A DNA stretch of 64,000 nt, from positions 7,006,001-7,070,000 of the forward strand of contig JBITNC010000001.1 in NCBI GenBank assembly GCA_050084985.1, given 5' to 3'. Shown here one piece after another: positions 36,009 to 46,931 of this stretch; within the stretch, counting starts at the first letter, position 1, and the number at the start of each line of letters is the position of its first letter. Under the pieces are notes generated by a model, which did no database searches, was not told the origin of the DNA, and saw only the letters and a program-made list of their open reading frames with translations. The position numbers and the translations under genes are program-made. Source of the stretch: Nageia nagi (lineage: Eukaryota > Pinophyta).

Positions 36009-37126
36009 TATCACACCACTACAAAGTGGAACTTTTACAAACTATGATTACAATGGAAGTGAAAGTATGAACAAGAATGAAACAAATACCTAACAAAAAG
36101 CTTATGGTTTTTTCAAAAAAATTATTCTCATTTTTTTTGGGTGCAAGATTAAAATAAACATTTAGTATGATAATGCAAGCACTACATGAAGATAGTAATG
36201 ATTGTAGATAGTAATTTTTTATTAGTTGCTCTACTTTTTTATTTGTTTAATTAGACACTTATATTTTTTAGTTTTGATATATTTTAATGCAAATTATTCT
36301 TTTCAACACAACCTTCTTTAAGTTTCCCTAGACACAATGATTCTAGTCAAGCATTTATCAAGGAAAAGAATCAATCTTCTAGGTGTGTAGATCATTTTGC
36401 AAGGGTACATAGGTACCTCTATAAGAAGTTATCCCAAATAAAGAGGGGATCCCACTTTAGTTGTCATCTCTGAGTATGGATTAGGCCATGGTAATAATGT
36501 CCATGTGCCCTAGTAACTCCTTACAATTATGATGGACTTTAGTTCAAAAAGCAAATATGAGATGCAATTAACATGAAGTGCACACTACTCCCACAACAAT
36601 GTTTACAATCCCTTCCCAAGTATATTCTTTTCAATAACCCTTTGATATTCAAATGAAAATGAAGTAAAGTAATGATTTGTGATGCACTCAACAAAGTGCA
36701 AATAAGTTCCCAACAAGAAAATAAAGCCTTGGTTTCAATATATGAATTTTAAACTCAAAGTAAATTTCTTGTGCATGCAACAATACCCTCCATGGATGAA
36801 TTTAATTTTGTTGTTACACAACATGAAAGAAGACAAGCCTATAATGCACAAAGTAATGAAATGGTATGAATAAGGTATGAAAATAAATTTAAATTCTTAC
36901 CCAGATAAGAATGTTCCCTCTTGCTCTAGGTGTAAAGCCAAGTAGGTTACACATCTCTCCTAAATAAATATCTTTAAATAAACTAAAGCTAATCACCAAG
37001 GAAAACTAGTAAAAAATGAAAATAACAATGAATGAACACTCTATCACTAGTGAAAACACATCCCCTATAATGTTATACAACTACATTTGGCTATGACAAG
37101 CCAAAAAAATTCACCCTATTAGAAAG
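36009..37126 (-). other. element D 5' leader, distal part
   Basis: A+T-rich non-coding sequence between gag and the point where the copia element is inserted. No motif seen; it continues at 41401 beyond that element. Confidence 0.5.
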
Positions 37127-37404
37127 TGTTAGAATATTAAGTTCACTAGGGTTAATTAATTTTTCCTTAGTTTTTACTATTCTAGCTAGGCTATTACGAA
37201 TAACCACATATTTGTCTACTTGTGCATTTTGCTCCTGCATGGTTGGCATGCTATTGTAAATTATTTTATGATTTGCCCTATTTATTCTGGGCTTAATTCT
37301 CATTTCTAAATGAATCGATCTAAGGATTTCAGCTTCTCTTCCTATTTGTGGTGTCTTGCATCTCCTTGTTTTCTGGGTTGAATTGCTCTCCCTACAATTC
37401 TTCA
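37127..37404 (+). mobile_element. copia (37127-41400) 5' LTR
   Basis: It runs from TGTTAGAATATTAAGTTC to CTACAATTCTTCA, 278 bp, followed after CA by the primer site TGGTATCAGAG at 37407. The differences from the 3' copy are nearly all transitions. Confidence 0.9.
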
Positions 37405-37406
37405 CA

Positions 37407-37417
37407 TGGTATCAGAG
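37407..37417 (+). other. copia primer binding site
   Basis: TGGTATCAGAG matches the 3' end complement of initiator-Met tRNA over 11 bases, then TAGG instead of CTT. Confidence 0.8.
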
Positions 37418-38157
37418 TAGGTTGGTTTTTTGCAGACATCTAGACTTCTTCTGTGAAGCTCTTTTAGATCTAATTTTTGTGGGGTTACTGGTGTTCTTTT
37501 TTTGGGTGACTTCAACTTCTATGAGGGTGTTCTTTGTCCTCCTTGCAATCTCTACAGCCTTTGTTCATGCTGTGGGTGTTTCCTGTGGGTGTTTACTACT
37601 ACGAAGTTCACCCAGCCATACTCTGCAGATGTTTTTTTGGTCTATGTAGCATCTTACAACCTCCTTGGTGTTGTTTAGCATGTTTTCTTCCCTACCACAA
37701 CTCACGGGCATCTATTTGTCTCTTCTCTTGCTGACTGGCACCATTTTTTTCCTCACATGCAGCTTCATTTTCTCCATCACACAATCTAGTGTGCACAAGT
37801 TGATTTATTTATTTTTCTAGCTACTTCTCCTATAGTTTCAAAAAAATTAAAAAAATAGTTTATTAGAAAAATAAATTTTAATTTTTCTATAGTTTTAAAG
37901 GGCCATTTAATTGATTTGGAAGGCAAACACATTTAATTCCATAAATTGAGCAAACGGACTCTGATTGAGGTACCATTTTTTGCATTGTAAAACTGGAGAT
38001 GAGATCTTCCAAACTAGTAATATTGTAAGCCTTGATGGCAAGTTTCTTAGGGGGGTCATTTGAAAGTGAATAAAATTTGGGTGGGGTCTTCTTGTGTTGG
38101 GTGCTTATTTTTGCACCTCTTGTCACTTGGTTCCTTGGTTCCTTGTTGTTTTTTGAG
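37418..38157 (+). other. copia 5' leader
   Basis: Transcribed leader between primer site and gag start. Open plus-strand stretches here start with ordinary ATGs but show no domain. The region 37860-38060 is A+T rich. Confidence 0.5.
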
Positions 38158-39243
38158 ATGGAGCATTCTTCATTTAAAATTGAACCTCTCACACCTCATA
38201 AGTATCACATTTGGAAGCCACAGATGTTGATAATATTGGAACAAAGAGGATTAAACACACTCATTAAGGAACAAAAGTTCACATTCAAATCTGATTATGA
38301 AACTTGGTCATTTATAAAGGCAACTGGTGAAGCATTTGGGTTGATTAAAGTAAATGTTAGTGAGAGTTTGTGGTTTCATCTTGATAATATTACCACACCA
38401 CATGATGCATGGGATAAATTGGAATCCTTATTTGGTAAAGTTGACACTATGAGGGCTATGCAAATTGATGCTCCACTTACTACTTTGTCTCCTGATGATT
38501 TTCCCACCATGGTCGATTATCTCACTAAATTCAAAGAATTGTACATACAATTGATGGGTGCTAGTAAAAATAAGAAAGAGGATGAATGCATCTATTTGAT
38601 TTTATCAAAGTTGAAGGGTTCATTTCATGTATTTGCTTCTACATTCCTCTCTACAAAAGATGCTATGGGTGATAAATTCACAATGCCTAAGTTGGAAGAG
38701 TTTTGTGAGCATCTTACAAGGGAAGGGTCTAAACTTTCAACTCTTGAGACATCTTCATCTTCATCTAAAGCATTGACTACATCTAAAGGTAAGGGTAAGC
38801 CCAAGCTTAAGCCTAAAACTCCTACTTCTCAGCCAGCTTCTAAAGCTCCTGATTCTAAATCCACTCTAGATAAAGAGAAGCCTACTTGTTCCTATTGTGG
38901 GAAGCTTGGTCATGTAATTGAAAAGTGTTATAAAAGGATGAAAGATGATAAAAGGAAGAAAAAATCTAAATCTTCTCATGTATTAGGCAAGGCTTTGAAT
39001 GTTCATGGGAAAGGAAATTTGATTTCAGATAGATGGGTTATGGATTTAGGTGCCTCTCATCACATGACTCCATGCATGGAGTCTTTTCCATCTCTTTGTT
39101 CTACTTCTACTTCTAGCATTGAGGTTGGTGATTCCTCTCACATCTCTGTGAAGGGAAAAGGGTACATTCCATTTGATGGTGGTTGCATCCTTGATGTGCT
39201 TTTGGTTCCTGAGCTCTCTTCCAACCTTCTTTCCATATATTAG
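38158..39243 (+). pseudogene. copia gag-protease frame
   Basis: The start at 38158 (MEHSSFKIEPLTPHKYHIW) is preferred over an upstream ATG at 38077 because homologous gags begin just before the F-G-x-N-Y-x-x-W-like block (here HKYHIWKPQM). The capsid includes the UBN2-type text ITTPHDAWDKLESLFGK. A zinc knuckle CSYCGKLGHVIEKC follows a K/S/P-rich linker. The protease site reads WVMDLGASHHMT, with L in place of S in D-S-G-A, then LLVPELSSNLLSIY. A TAG ends it at 39241 where the polyprotein should continue (Q codon lost). About 360 residues. Confidence 0.85.
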
Positions 39244-39872
39244 ATTTGTAATACTAGGGGAGGAGGACTATGTTGTTCACTCCTGATGATTTTGAGATAC
39301 AGAGATTGAATGAACCCCAATCCCTTATTGCTCATGGTGATGTTGATCATTCCTTATGGTTGTATCATTTTAAGGGATTTGATGATGATTCAAGTACTAG
39401 GTTGGTTTCCCATGTAGATTCTATCAGTAGACTTTGGCATGAGAGGTTTGGTCATCTCAACTATGGATATTTGCAAGAGTTGCATGCTCATAATATGGTC
39501 ATTGGCTTACCTAAGGTGTCTTGTTCTGATGGTGTTTGTCTTGGTTGTGCTCTTGGGAAACAACACCAAGACCTTTTTCCTAAAGGTAATGCAAATCATG
39601 CATCTTCTCTTTTAGAGTTGGTGCATAGTGACTTGATGGTTTTTCCACACCCTTCTTTCATTAGAGCTCGATATGCACTTAAATTCATTGATGATTTCTT
39701 AAGACATACTTGGGTGTATTTTCTCAAGTACAAGAGTGATGTCTTTGCTCATTTCAAATTTTTCAAGGCTTTGGTCAAGAATCAATCTTCTAGTTGCATT
39801 AAGAAGCTTCACACAGATAATGGGGGGGAGTATTTCAGTACTGAGTTTTCAGAGTTCCTTCAGAAGCATGGT
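39244..39872 (+). pseudogene. copia integrase, N-terminal two thirds
   Basis: After a stop and a frameshift near 39255 the frame continues to the GAG_pre-integrase block LWHERFGHLNYGYLQEL and CLGCALGKQH (HHCC finger). The core shows LLELVHSDLMVF (first D), KFIDDFLRHTWVYFLK and KKLHTDNGGEYFSTEF (second D). The text stops at LQKHGM, before the third acid (usually in a NG.AER motif). The frame then enters RT through a deletion. Confidence 0.85.
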
Positions 39873-40935
39873 ATGAGAAGATGGACACTTTTCTTCTCTC
39901 CATTGATTTTGTTCGATGTTCCTCTAACCCTACAGTCTATATTTGGCAACATGGAGTAGATATCACTATTTTGGTGTTGTATGTAGATGACCTTCTTCTC
40001 ATCGACACTTCACATTCTCGCATTCAGGTAATTCAGCAAGCTCTTTCTAAGCACTTTGAGATGGCAGATCTTGGCTTAGCCCACTACTTTCTTGGTTTTC
40101 AGGTGACACAGATGGATACAAGGATTTCTATTTCTCAACAAAAATATGCCTTGGATCTTCTTCATCGATTTAGGATGGCTGATTGTAATCCTTCTCCAAC
40201 ACCTTTTCAGAGTGGAGTGACTTTGACTTCCTCTTGTACTTCACCATTGTGTGATGCTACTTTGTATCGCCAGTTGGTTGGGAGTCTTCTCTATCTCACT
40301 CATACTTGACTAGACATTTCATATGTTGTTGGGCTTATTTCACATTTTGCATAGACCCCTCATGAGTCTCATTGGCAGGCAGCTAAGAGGATTCTTCAAT
40401 ATGTGAGGGGCACTACTCACTATGGTCTGCATTACATGAGAGGTGATCTAGTGTTGAGTGGATATACGAATTCTGATTGGGCTGGCTCTTTTGATGATCA
40501 TTATTCTACTTCTAGCTATGTTTTTTATCTTGGTTCTTCCCCTATTGCTTGTTCATGCAAGAAGCAACAGGCTATTGCACTTTCATCGACTGAGGCAGAA
40601 TACCGAGTAGCTATTTATGTGAGTCAGGAGGCACTTTGGCTTCAATAATTATTGGAGGAGTTTGGATTTTCTCAGTCTAGGACCATAGTTCTTTGGTGTG
40701 ATAATTAGAGCGTAATTCATATTTTGCATAATCCTGTTGAGCATTAGTGCACCAAACATATTGGGGTTCACATGCACTTCATCCATCAGCATATTCAGGA
40801 TCATATTCTCAACTTGGAGTACATTCCTACAGTGGACCAGGTTGCAGATATCTTCACTAAATCCTTTGCAGCACCTCATTTTCTTTAGTTGCATGGCTTG
40901 CTTGGGGTGAAGGAAGTTTTCCTTGGGGGGTTTTG
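39868..40935 (+). pseudogene. copia RT C-terminal part and RNase H
   Basis: From the junction the text is YEKMDTFLLSIDFVRC, then TILVLYVDDLLLIDTS with intact YVDD, LGLAHYFLGFQVTQM and YRQLVGSLLYLTHT. RNase H shows GYTNSDWAGSFDDHYSTSS, ALSSTEAEYRVAIY and, after stops, HNPVEH, KHIGVHMHFI and ADIFTKSF. Stops occur at 40309, 40352, 40646 and later. The N-terminal half of RT is missing. Confidence 0.85.
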
Positions 40936-41113
40936 ATGAGGACATCTTCCTCTCCATCCTCCCTCATCTATTGTGAGATGGTTTTTTCCCCATGTGGTTT
41001 TTTCATCATCTTGCAGTAGACTTTTTTGCACATATTGTACATGAGTACCTAATCAAGCCTTGTTGTCGAGACTCATTTTTTGTGGGTATGCCACTTTCTT
41101 TCCTTGTTCACTT

Positions 41114-41122
41114 AAGGGGGGG
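41114..41122 (+). other. copia polypurine tract
   Basis: AAGGGGGGG immediately before the 3' LTR start TGTTAAAATATT; the typical primer for plus-strand synthesis. Confidence 0.85.
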
Positions 41123-41400
41123 TGTTAAAATATTAAGTTCACTAGGGTTAATTAATTTTTCCTTAGTTTTTACTATTCTAGCTAGGCTGTTATGAATAAC
41201 CACATATTTGTCTACTTGTGCATTTTGCTCCTGCATGGTTGGCATGCTGTTGTAAATTAGTTTGTGATTTGCCCTATTTATTCTGGGCTTAATTCTCATT
41301 TCTAAATGAATCAATCTGAGGATTTTAGCTTCTCTTCCTGTTTATGGTGTCTTGCATCTCCTTATTTTCTAGGTTGAATTGCTCTCCCTGCAATTCTTCA
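41123..41400 (+). mobile_element. copia (37127-41400) 3' LTR
   Basis: 278 bp, TGTTAAAATATTAAG to CTGCAATTCTTCA, same length as the 5' LTR, followed by TAGAAAG. Confidence 0.9.
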
Positions 41401-42079
41401 TAGAAAGTTTTTACTAAAAATTGAAAAATTAAGGAACACTAGTCCTAATAATGGTCTAAACCATGTTTCAACTGAGTTTGGAATGAGAAAAATAGGCCTC
41501 TATTTCTATGCATGATTTGAACTGCATCTTGTTTCATTCATTTTTGAGAAAACAAGGCCTCATTTTGGGGGTATGGTGCACTTGGGATAAAGTATGGAGC
41601 TCAAAATGGGTTATTTTTAGGATACAATATGCCTAGGAGTCTAGGAACTAGGTACAGTGTGCCTAGGGTTGGGTGCGATGCGCCTAGCTAGTGGCTTCCT
41701 AGGCATGGTGTGTCTAGCATGCAATGTATTTTGGGCTTTAAAATCACTCTAAAACTTCCTTGTAACTTCCTACCTCTATTTCTAGGTGCAACATGACTAT
41801 TACCAAGTGTGAATTGGATCATGAGTGGGCAAAAACTAATAGATCAAAGCTTTGAATCTCATATTTGATCTACCCCTCTCCTTAGGTTTTCATGTTAAAA
41901 CCTCACTCAAATAGAGTCATAAATTGCATAGGCTTTACATGTTTTTTCCACTTAGGTGAGTGAAAAATAATAAAATCAAGAAATACCAAATATGAGAAAA
42001 ACTTCAAAATTGAAGGAAAAGGTAAGAAAAACATCAAATTTGAAATTTGTAGTTGGTTCATGTTAGGTTCACCATTTAA
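41401..42079 (-). other. element D 5' leader, proximal part
   Basis: Non-coding. Near 41570-41720 it has repeated GTGCG/GTGTGCCTAGG phrases similar to 16230-16330 at the other end of the element. Next to the LTR the minus strand reads ATGGTGAACCTAACATG; TGGTGAACC could be the primer site but I could not assign a tRNA. Confidence 0.45.
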
Positions 42080-43221
42080 TGTATGTCAACATTTATGCTC
42101 TATGTGGCTTAACTAGCATAAACAAGTCAAATGCACACACAAACCTCAAATTACATAACTCTATTTTACTTAATGAGCATTAGTTGGAAAGCTTGATAAA
42201 GATAGGTTTAGAAATTTGAATATTAAGCTAAAACTTTTCAAGAACATCAATAAACCCTAGATGCATCTAAATGAGAAGGGAGACCTCCAAACCTAGGATC
42301 TTTGAGGTACCTATGTGAGCATGAAGCAATTCTCCTCACTTCAAATGGCATGTGAACCCCAAGCCCTTAATTCATTGAGAACAAATAAATTATGTATGTC
42401 TATTGTGCAAATGCTCAAGTCTAAATGTTCTTTTGACAATTCCCATGGTGTATTTAAACGATGGAAGCAATCCTTATATGTTTTGATAGTTAAAATTACG
42501 ATATAAGACATGAAAATCTTAAAAATCTTAAACGGGAAGATCTTTAAAGATCCTTGAATTGATTAGATTCTAGCATACCCATGAGATCTAATTAGTGTTC
42601 ACATTGTATGTTTAAGATATTATGAGATCAAATAATGAATTTAATGGTGGAAATACAAGATAATATGATTTTATCCTAAACAACATACTACATGCACACA
42701 ATTTTGTAGAGGATACAAAAGGTAGGTCTTCCCAAGCTTCTTCATGATTGTATTACCTTCAAACCCTACAAAAACCTTGAATACATCCAATACATACAAT
42801 AATAGTTCAATTCAACCATATAAATGCTACCTCATCAATGTGGAAGCAAGCTTTGAGAGATTTTATGAAGATTTATGGTGAAAACCTTGAATCCTTCAAA
42901 CCTTATCTCAAACCCTAGCAATTATCTTAGAGAAAAATTGTGAGAGAAAAAATCATAAGAGTGTGTGTAAGCAAATGAATTAGGAGTATATTTTCTAATT
43001 TCACTTTGAGTTATATACCACTTAAGTCAACTTAAGTTATTTGCGATAGATACCCACTTTTACTCATATCTATGTTTTAAGTCACTTTTTGCTCTAATTT
43101 GGACTTTTGAGTAATTTGAATTTGTACAATAAACATTTAAAATAAATCAAGAAAAGATTTACAACATGTCAATGTCATAAAATTATATCTACTCAAAAAG
43201 TACTATTTTTTAGTGTCTACA
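42080..43221 (-). mobile_element. element D 5' LTR
   Basis: Plus strand from TGTATGTCAACATTTATGC to TTTTAGTGTCTACA, about 1142 bp, co-linear with 13394-14463. It has an extra block around 42575-42660 relative to the partner. The AAATT duplicate follows at 43222-43226. Confidence 0.85.
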
Positions 43222-43620
43222 AAATTGGCCTATTATTATTTATGGCATATGCATCTTGAGTTGTGGTATGGTCAAGTTGGCATGTTGTGATTTATGGTAT
43301 ATGCATTTTGAATTGTGGCATGTTAAAGTTTGCATATTGTAATTTATGTCATATGTATCTTGACTTGTGGCATGGTCAAGTTAGCATGTTGTGATTTATG
43401 GCATGGTTAAGTTGGCATGTTATGATTTATGGCATATACATCTTGACTTGTGGCATAGTCAAGTTTGCATGTTGTGATTTGTGGTATATGCATATTGAAT
43501 TATGGCATGGTAAAGTTGGCATGTTGTGATTTATGGTATATGCATCTTGAATTATGGAATAGTTAAGTTGGCATGTTGTGTCTCGTAGCATGTGATCATT
43601 TCTTTTCCTTTTTTGGTAAA
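43222..43620. repeat. 52-bp tandem array, right half
   Basis: GATTTATGGYATATGCATCTTGAMTTGTGGCATGGTCAAGTTGGCATGTTGT units repeat with a 52-bp spacing (for example 43289 and 43341), about seven copies with partial ones. It is the continuation of the array cut at 13393. Confidence 0.85.
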
Positions 43621-44484
43621 GTTGGCATTTTTTGTTGTTTGTGGATTTGAAAATAATTTATAATTTTTTTTTCATGAAGCATAATTAGTGCATTATGATT
43701 GGAAGTATAGTATTAAATGAAATAAATTAAATAATGATCCTTACATAGTTGATAAGTATAGACCACATCAACTATAGGAACATTCATCTTACATAAAATC
43801 AAATCCTTGTATAAGGATTACAAAAATCTTACCTTTGGAAAGTTTCACCTTAGAAAAATCCATTAGAGCATTTCAATTCCTCTAAATGATTCATCTTATT
43901 ATGACTTTGAATTTTGGTTTTCTACTTAAGTATAAAAGTCAAGCTTTTGAAATATTTTAATACCTTGGTTGAAAATCAAACCTAAGAATAAAAATTTTAA
44001 GAATATATTTTAGGTAATTCACACTCCCTTTCACCCCATAAGACTATGATTAGATGTATGTTTAAAAACCTTTTTATTAGGGTAAAGTTGTGAATATAAT
44101 TATTTACACCTTTAACTATTAAATCAAGGTAGTTGAAGGCAAAATTCCTTATGAGTGATAGGAAAGAACCCTAATATCTCTAATCTAAGGATTTTTGTTG
44201 TGATAGTTTTTAGAAAGAAGGAAGCAATTAGAGACTATAAAATATATTCTTCTTATTCAAAAATAATATTTGTCTCAAAGGAAGTCAAGTAAAGACCTTG
44301 AATATCCTTCTTTAATAGGCTCAAGAGGTTGTACCTCACCTTAAATGATTCATCTAAAGAACAAAATTTATAAAATTAAATAGTAATACTTGTATAGTTA
44401 TGTGTATATTAGTTTACAAGTATTCTATAAAAGTCTAACAATTTATCTATCTTCTTGTAGTATGACTTTAAATGAATTCCATAA
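43621..44484. other. no gene recognised
   Basis: A+T-rich sequence between the tandem array and the family-A reverse transcriptase. The part after 44150 may be the eroded integrase-RT linker of that element, but no motif can be read. Confidence 0.4.
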
Positions 44485-45960
44485 TTAACCTTCAAATTTT
44501 AAGGAGGCTTCTAAATATTCTTATTGGATGGATGCTATGAATATAGAATATGAAATTTTTTTGAAAAATGGAACTTGGGACTTAGTTCTATATCCAACTA
44601 TAAGGAATGTAATTGATAATAATTGGATTTACAAGGTCATCTACAACTTAAATGGTAAAATTGATAAATATAAGGCAAGGATGGTGGCTAAGGGTTTTTC
44701 TCAAAAAATTGCAGCTAATTATAAGGAAACCTTTACTCTATTTATAAAAATTAATATAGCTAGACTTATGATTTTCTTTTCAACAAATCAAGGTTGGAAG
44801 ATATTCTAACTTGACTTATATGTTGAGATATATATGATTCATCTTGAGGGTTTTATTTTTCCTAGAAAGTAATCTCATGTGTGCAAGCTAAAGAAGTCCT
44901 TGTATGGACTAAAGTAGGCACCTAAAGCTTGGTATGAGAATATTTCAAGATACTTTAAGGTTATTGGGTTCTCAAAGTGCTATGTAAATTCAAATTTATA
45001 CTTTCTCAACAAAGGAAAAGACTTAGGCTTAATTCTATTCTATATGGATGATCTTTTAATTACATGAGATAATATGATAATCATCAATGAGTGCATAATC
45101 AAACTTTAAGTTAGAATATGAAATGATTGACCTTGGTCTCTTGCATTACTAACTTGATATGTAAGTATATAAATATAAGAATTGTACCTATCTTAGTAAA
45201 TCCAAGTACATCTCAAAAGATTTGCAAAAATTTGAAATGGAAGAGTGCAAGCCTTTAGCTATCCCATTTTACCCTAGAAACAACCTAGATATTGGCCCTA
45301 AGTCTCAATTGGTAGATATTACAACATACAAGCAGCTTATTAGAAATCTTCTATATTTGATTATCTCTATGTCATATATTACCTATGCAATTAATCTAAT
45401 GAAAATATTTATGTAGAAACCTTATGATAAGCATCTTTTTGTAGATAAAAAAATCTTTAAGGTACATTGTAGGCATTAAGGATCTTGCCCTCAAATTACT
45501 AAGTTACAGTTTCCTTTGCTGTTTTAGGATCCTTAAATTTTGACTATGGGGGAGATAGAGAAGATAGAAAATCCTCTTTTAATTATGTGTTCAACATTGG
45601 TTTAGGTGTTATCTCTTAATCTTCCAATAAGTAGCCTAGTGTCACTCTATATACCATAAAGGTAGAATATACAAGTATGAAAAATGCATCCTAGGATGCT
45701 ATTTAGCTCAAGAATATTTTGAATAAAATTGACTTTGAACATTTAGGTCCTACTCAAATTTATTTAGGTAATTATTCAGCTATTGATTTAGCCAAGAATC
45801 AAATTTACCATCAGAGAATAAAGCATGTAGAAATCTAAAAACACTTTATAAATGAGAAAGTTCTAGATGGCACTCTATAGCTTCAATTTTTTCCATTTAA
45901 CTTAAAATTTGTTGATTTTTTCATCAAACCTCTCTTCGAAGCTCAACTTCACAAACTTAT
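44485..45960 (+). pseudogene. family-A copia RT and RNase H, degenerate
   Basis: RT opens as PSNFKEASKYSYWMDAM, then NNWIYKVIYNLNGKIDKYKA and RMVAKGFSQK, the usual copia fingers block. After stops: VCKLKKSLYGLK, APKAWYENISRYF, and the catalytic text LILFYMDDLLIT (YMDD for YVDD). Later short pieces read KPLAIPFYPRNNLD and TTYKQLIRNLLYLI, then NEKVLDGTL and VDFFIKPLFEAQLHKLM, the last being the 'TKpL....F..lr..lgv' end of copia polyproteins. Stops are frequent. Its tail and LTR continue at 51484 after the inserted Tork-like element. Confidence 0.75.
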
Positions 45961-46240
45961 GGAATCTATTAGGTTGGTGAATTTTCTCTCAAGTGGAAGT
46001 GAAGTTTTAATTCTTGTTGAATTCATGTTTATGATGTCAACTTCACCCTTAGGAGTATTTTTGGTTATATGGTCTTGAATTTTTTGTGCACATTTTATGC
46101 TTAATCCTCCATGTGTGAGGAACTTATTTATACATTTTAGAGTATATGATGAATTATTGTGTGCACTATTTAGCTACCCATATATGAGGAACTAGAATGT
46201 GCATGGGAATTGTTTAGTTATCCATATGAGAGGAACTAGT
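45961..46240 (+). other. family-A copia 3' tail, left piece
   Basis: Non-coding tail with repeated ATATGAGAGGAACTAG-like phrases. The same tail in the first family-A element reads continuously (ATATGTGAGAAACTCATATGTGTATG at 30-55), which shows the insertion site at 46240/51484. Confidence 0.65.
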
Positions 46241-46854
46241 TGTTGAAAATGGAGACTACAACCAGCCGGCCAACCAGCCAGACCCTGTCAAAACCGGCCA
46301 ACCAGCCAGCCAGTCGGCCAAAATAGAGAGCATTTCTTTTCTCATTTGACACCAAATTTCAGTTGCCAAGAAGCCATGACACTTGGATATGAGTTACTGA
46401 AGGGTTCGGGGTAACCTCACGACCTTCCAGATCCAACTTGGGTTTAAGTTGGGTTTGTTTGTATTTATAAATAAGAGGCTTGAGTTGAGGCATACTGATT
46501 GAAGTTTGTAAGTAGTTTTAGCAGCAGTTGTGAGTTGCTTGTAATTTGTAGTTTGGTGGCTTATGAGAGAGAGATTGTAGTGAAGCTTTGTTGTAGCTCC
46601 TAAGTGAAGGTTGTAGCAAGGTTATGCTACTGGTTTGTTGCTTGGAGGACTTGGAAGAATGTTATGCAAAAGGGTTGAAAGCTTCTCCATGGATGTAGCC
46701 TACATTAGGTGAACCACGTTATCTCTTGTGTCTCTCATTGTGTGATTGATGTTCTTAGTTGTTTGATTTCAGTATACATGAATGTTGTTTCTTTTGCCAA
46801 GGAGTAGGAGAATTATTGATGCTCTTGTTTATATGAAATTATTGAATCCTAACA
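46241..46854 (+). mobile_element. Tork-like copia 5' LTR
   Basis: TGTTGAAAATGGAGAC to TTGAATCCTAACA. U3 opens with GC-rich CCAGCCGGCCAACCAGCC repeats. A TATA box TATTTATAAATAAGAGG lies near 46461. Thirteen of the differences from the 3' LTR fall in the first 110 bp. Confidence 0.95.
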
Positions 46855-46856
46855 AT

Positions 46857-46868
46857 TGGTATCAGAGC
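46857..46868 (+). other. Tork-like copia primer binding site
   Basis: TGGTATCAGAGC, exact complement of the initiator-Met tRNA 3' end, two bases after the LTR. Confidence 0.9.
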
Positions 46869-46931
46869 TTGTTTTTTTGTTGGGATTTTATTGGTGAATC
46901 TTATTTGTAGATTGAAACCAAGAAGAGCACT

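Larger units (their letters stand above)
37127..41400 (+). mobile_element. internally deleted Ty1/copia element, 4274 bp
   Basis: Two 278-bp LTRs enclose gag, protease, part of integrase, the C-terminal part of RT and RNase H on the plus strand. The flanks read TAGAAAG on both sides (37120-37126 and 41401-41407), a 7-bp match where 5 bp would be usual. The LTRs differ at about 14 of 278 positions by eye (about 5%). A deletion joins integrase to RT near 39872. It is inserted in the leader of element D. Confidence 0.9.
13394..43221 (-). mobile_element. element D: Tat-type Ty3/gypsy retrotransposon, about 29.8 kb with nested insertions
   Basis: Two same-orientation LTRs (13394-14463 and 42080-43221) are flanked by AAATT on both sides and lie inside one 52-bp tandem array, so they bound one insertion. 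The minus strand carries gag, PR, RT, RNase H, a second RNase H and integrase in that order, the order of Tat-lineage elements. A plus-strand plant mobile domain frame lies near the 3' LTR. Removing three nested insertions (20345-26282, 28712-30594, 37127-41400) leaves about 17.7 kb. All frames are broken. Orientation is supported by gene order and by a purine tract beside 14463. Confidence 0.85.

Noticed and set aside
37356-37734. Plus-strand open stretches rich in F, L and C that look membrane-like
   Set aside because: They lie across the copia 5' LTR and leader. The hydrophobic text comes from T-rich sequence, and no homologous domain is visible.
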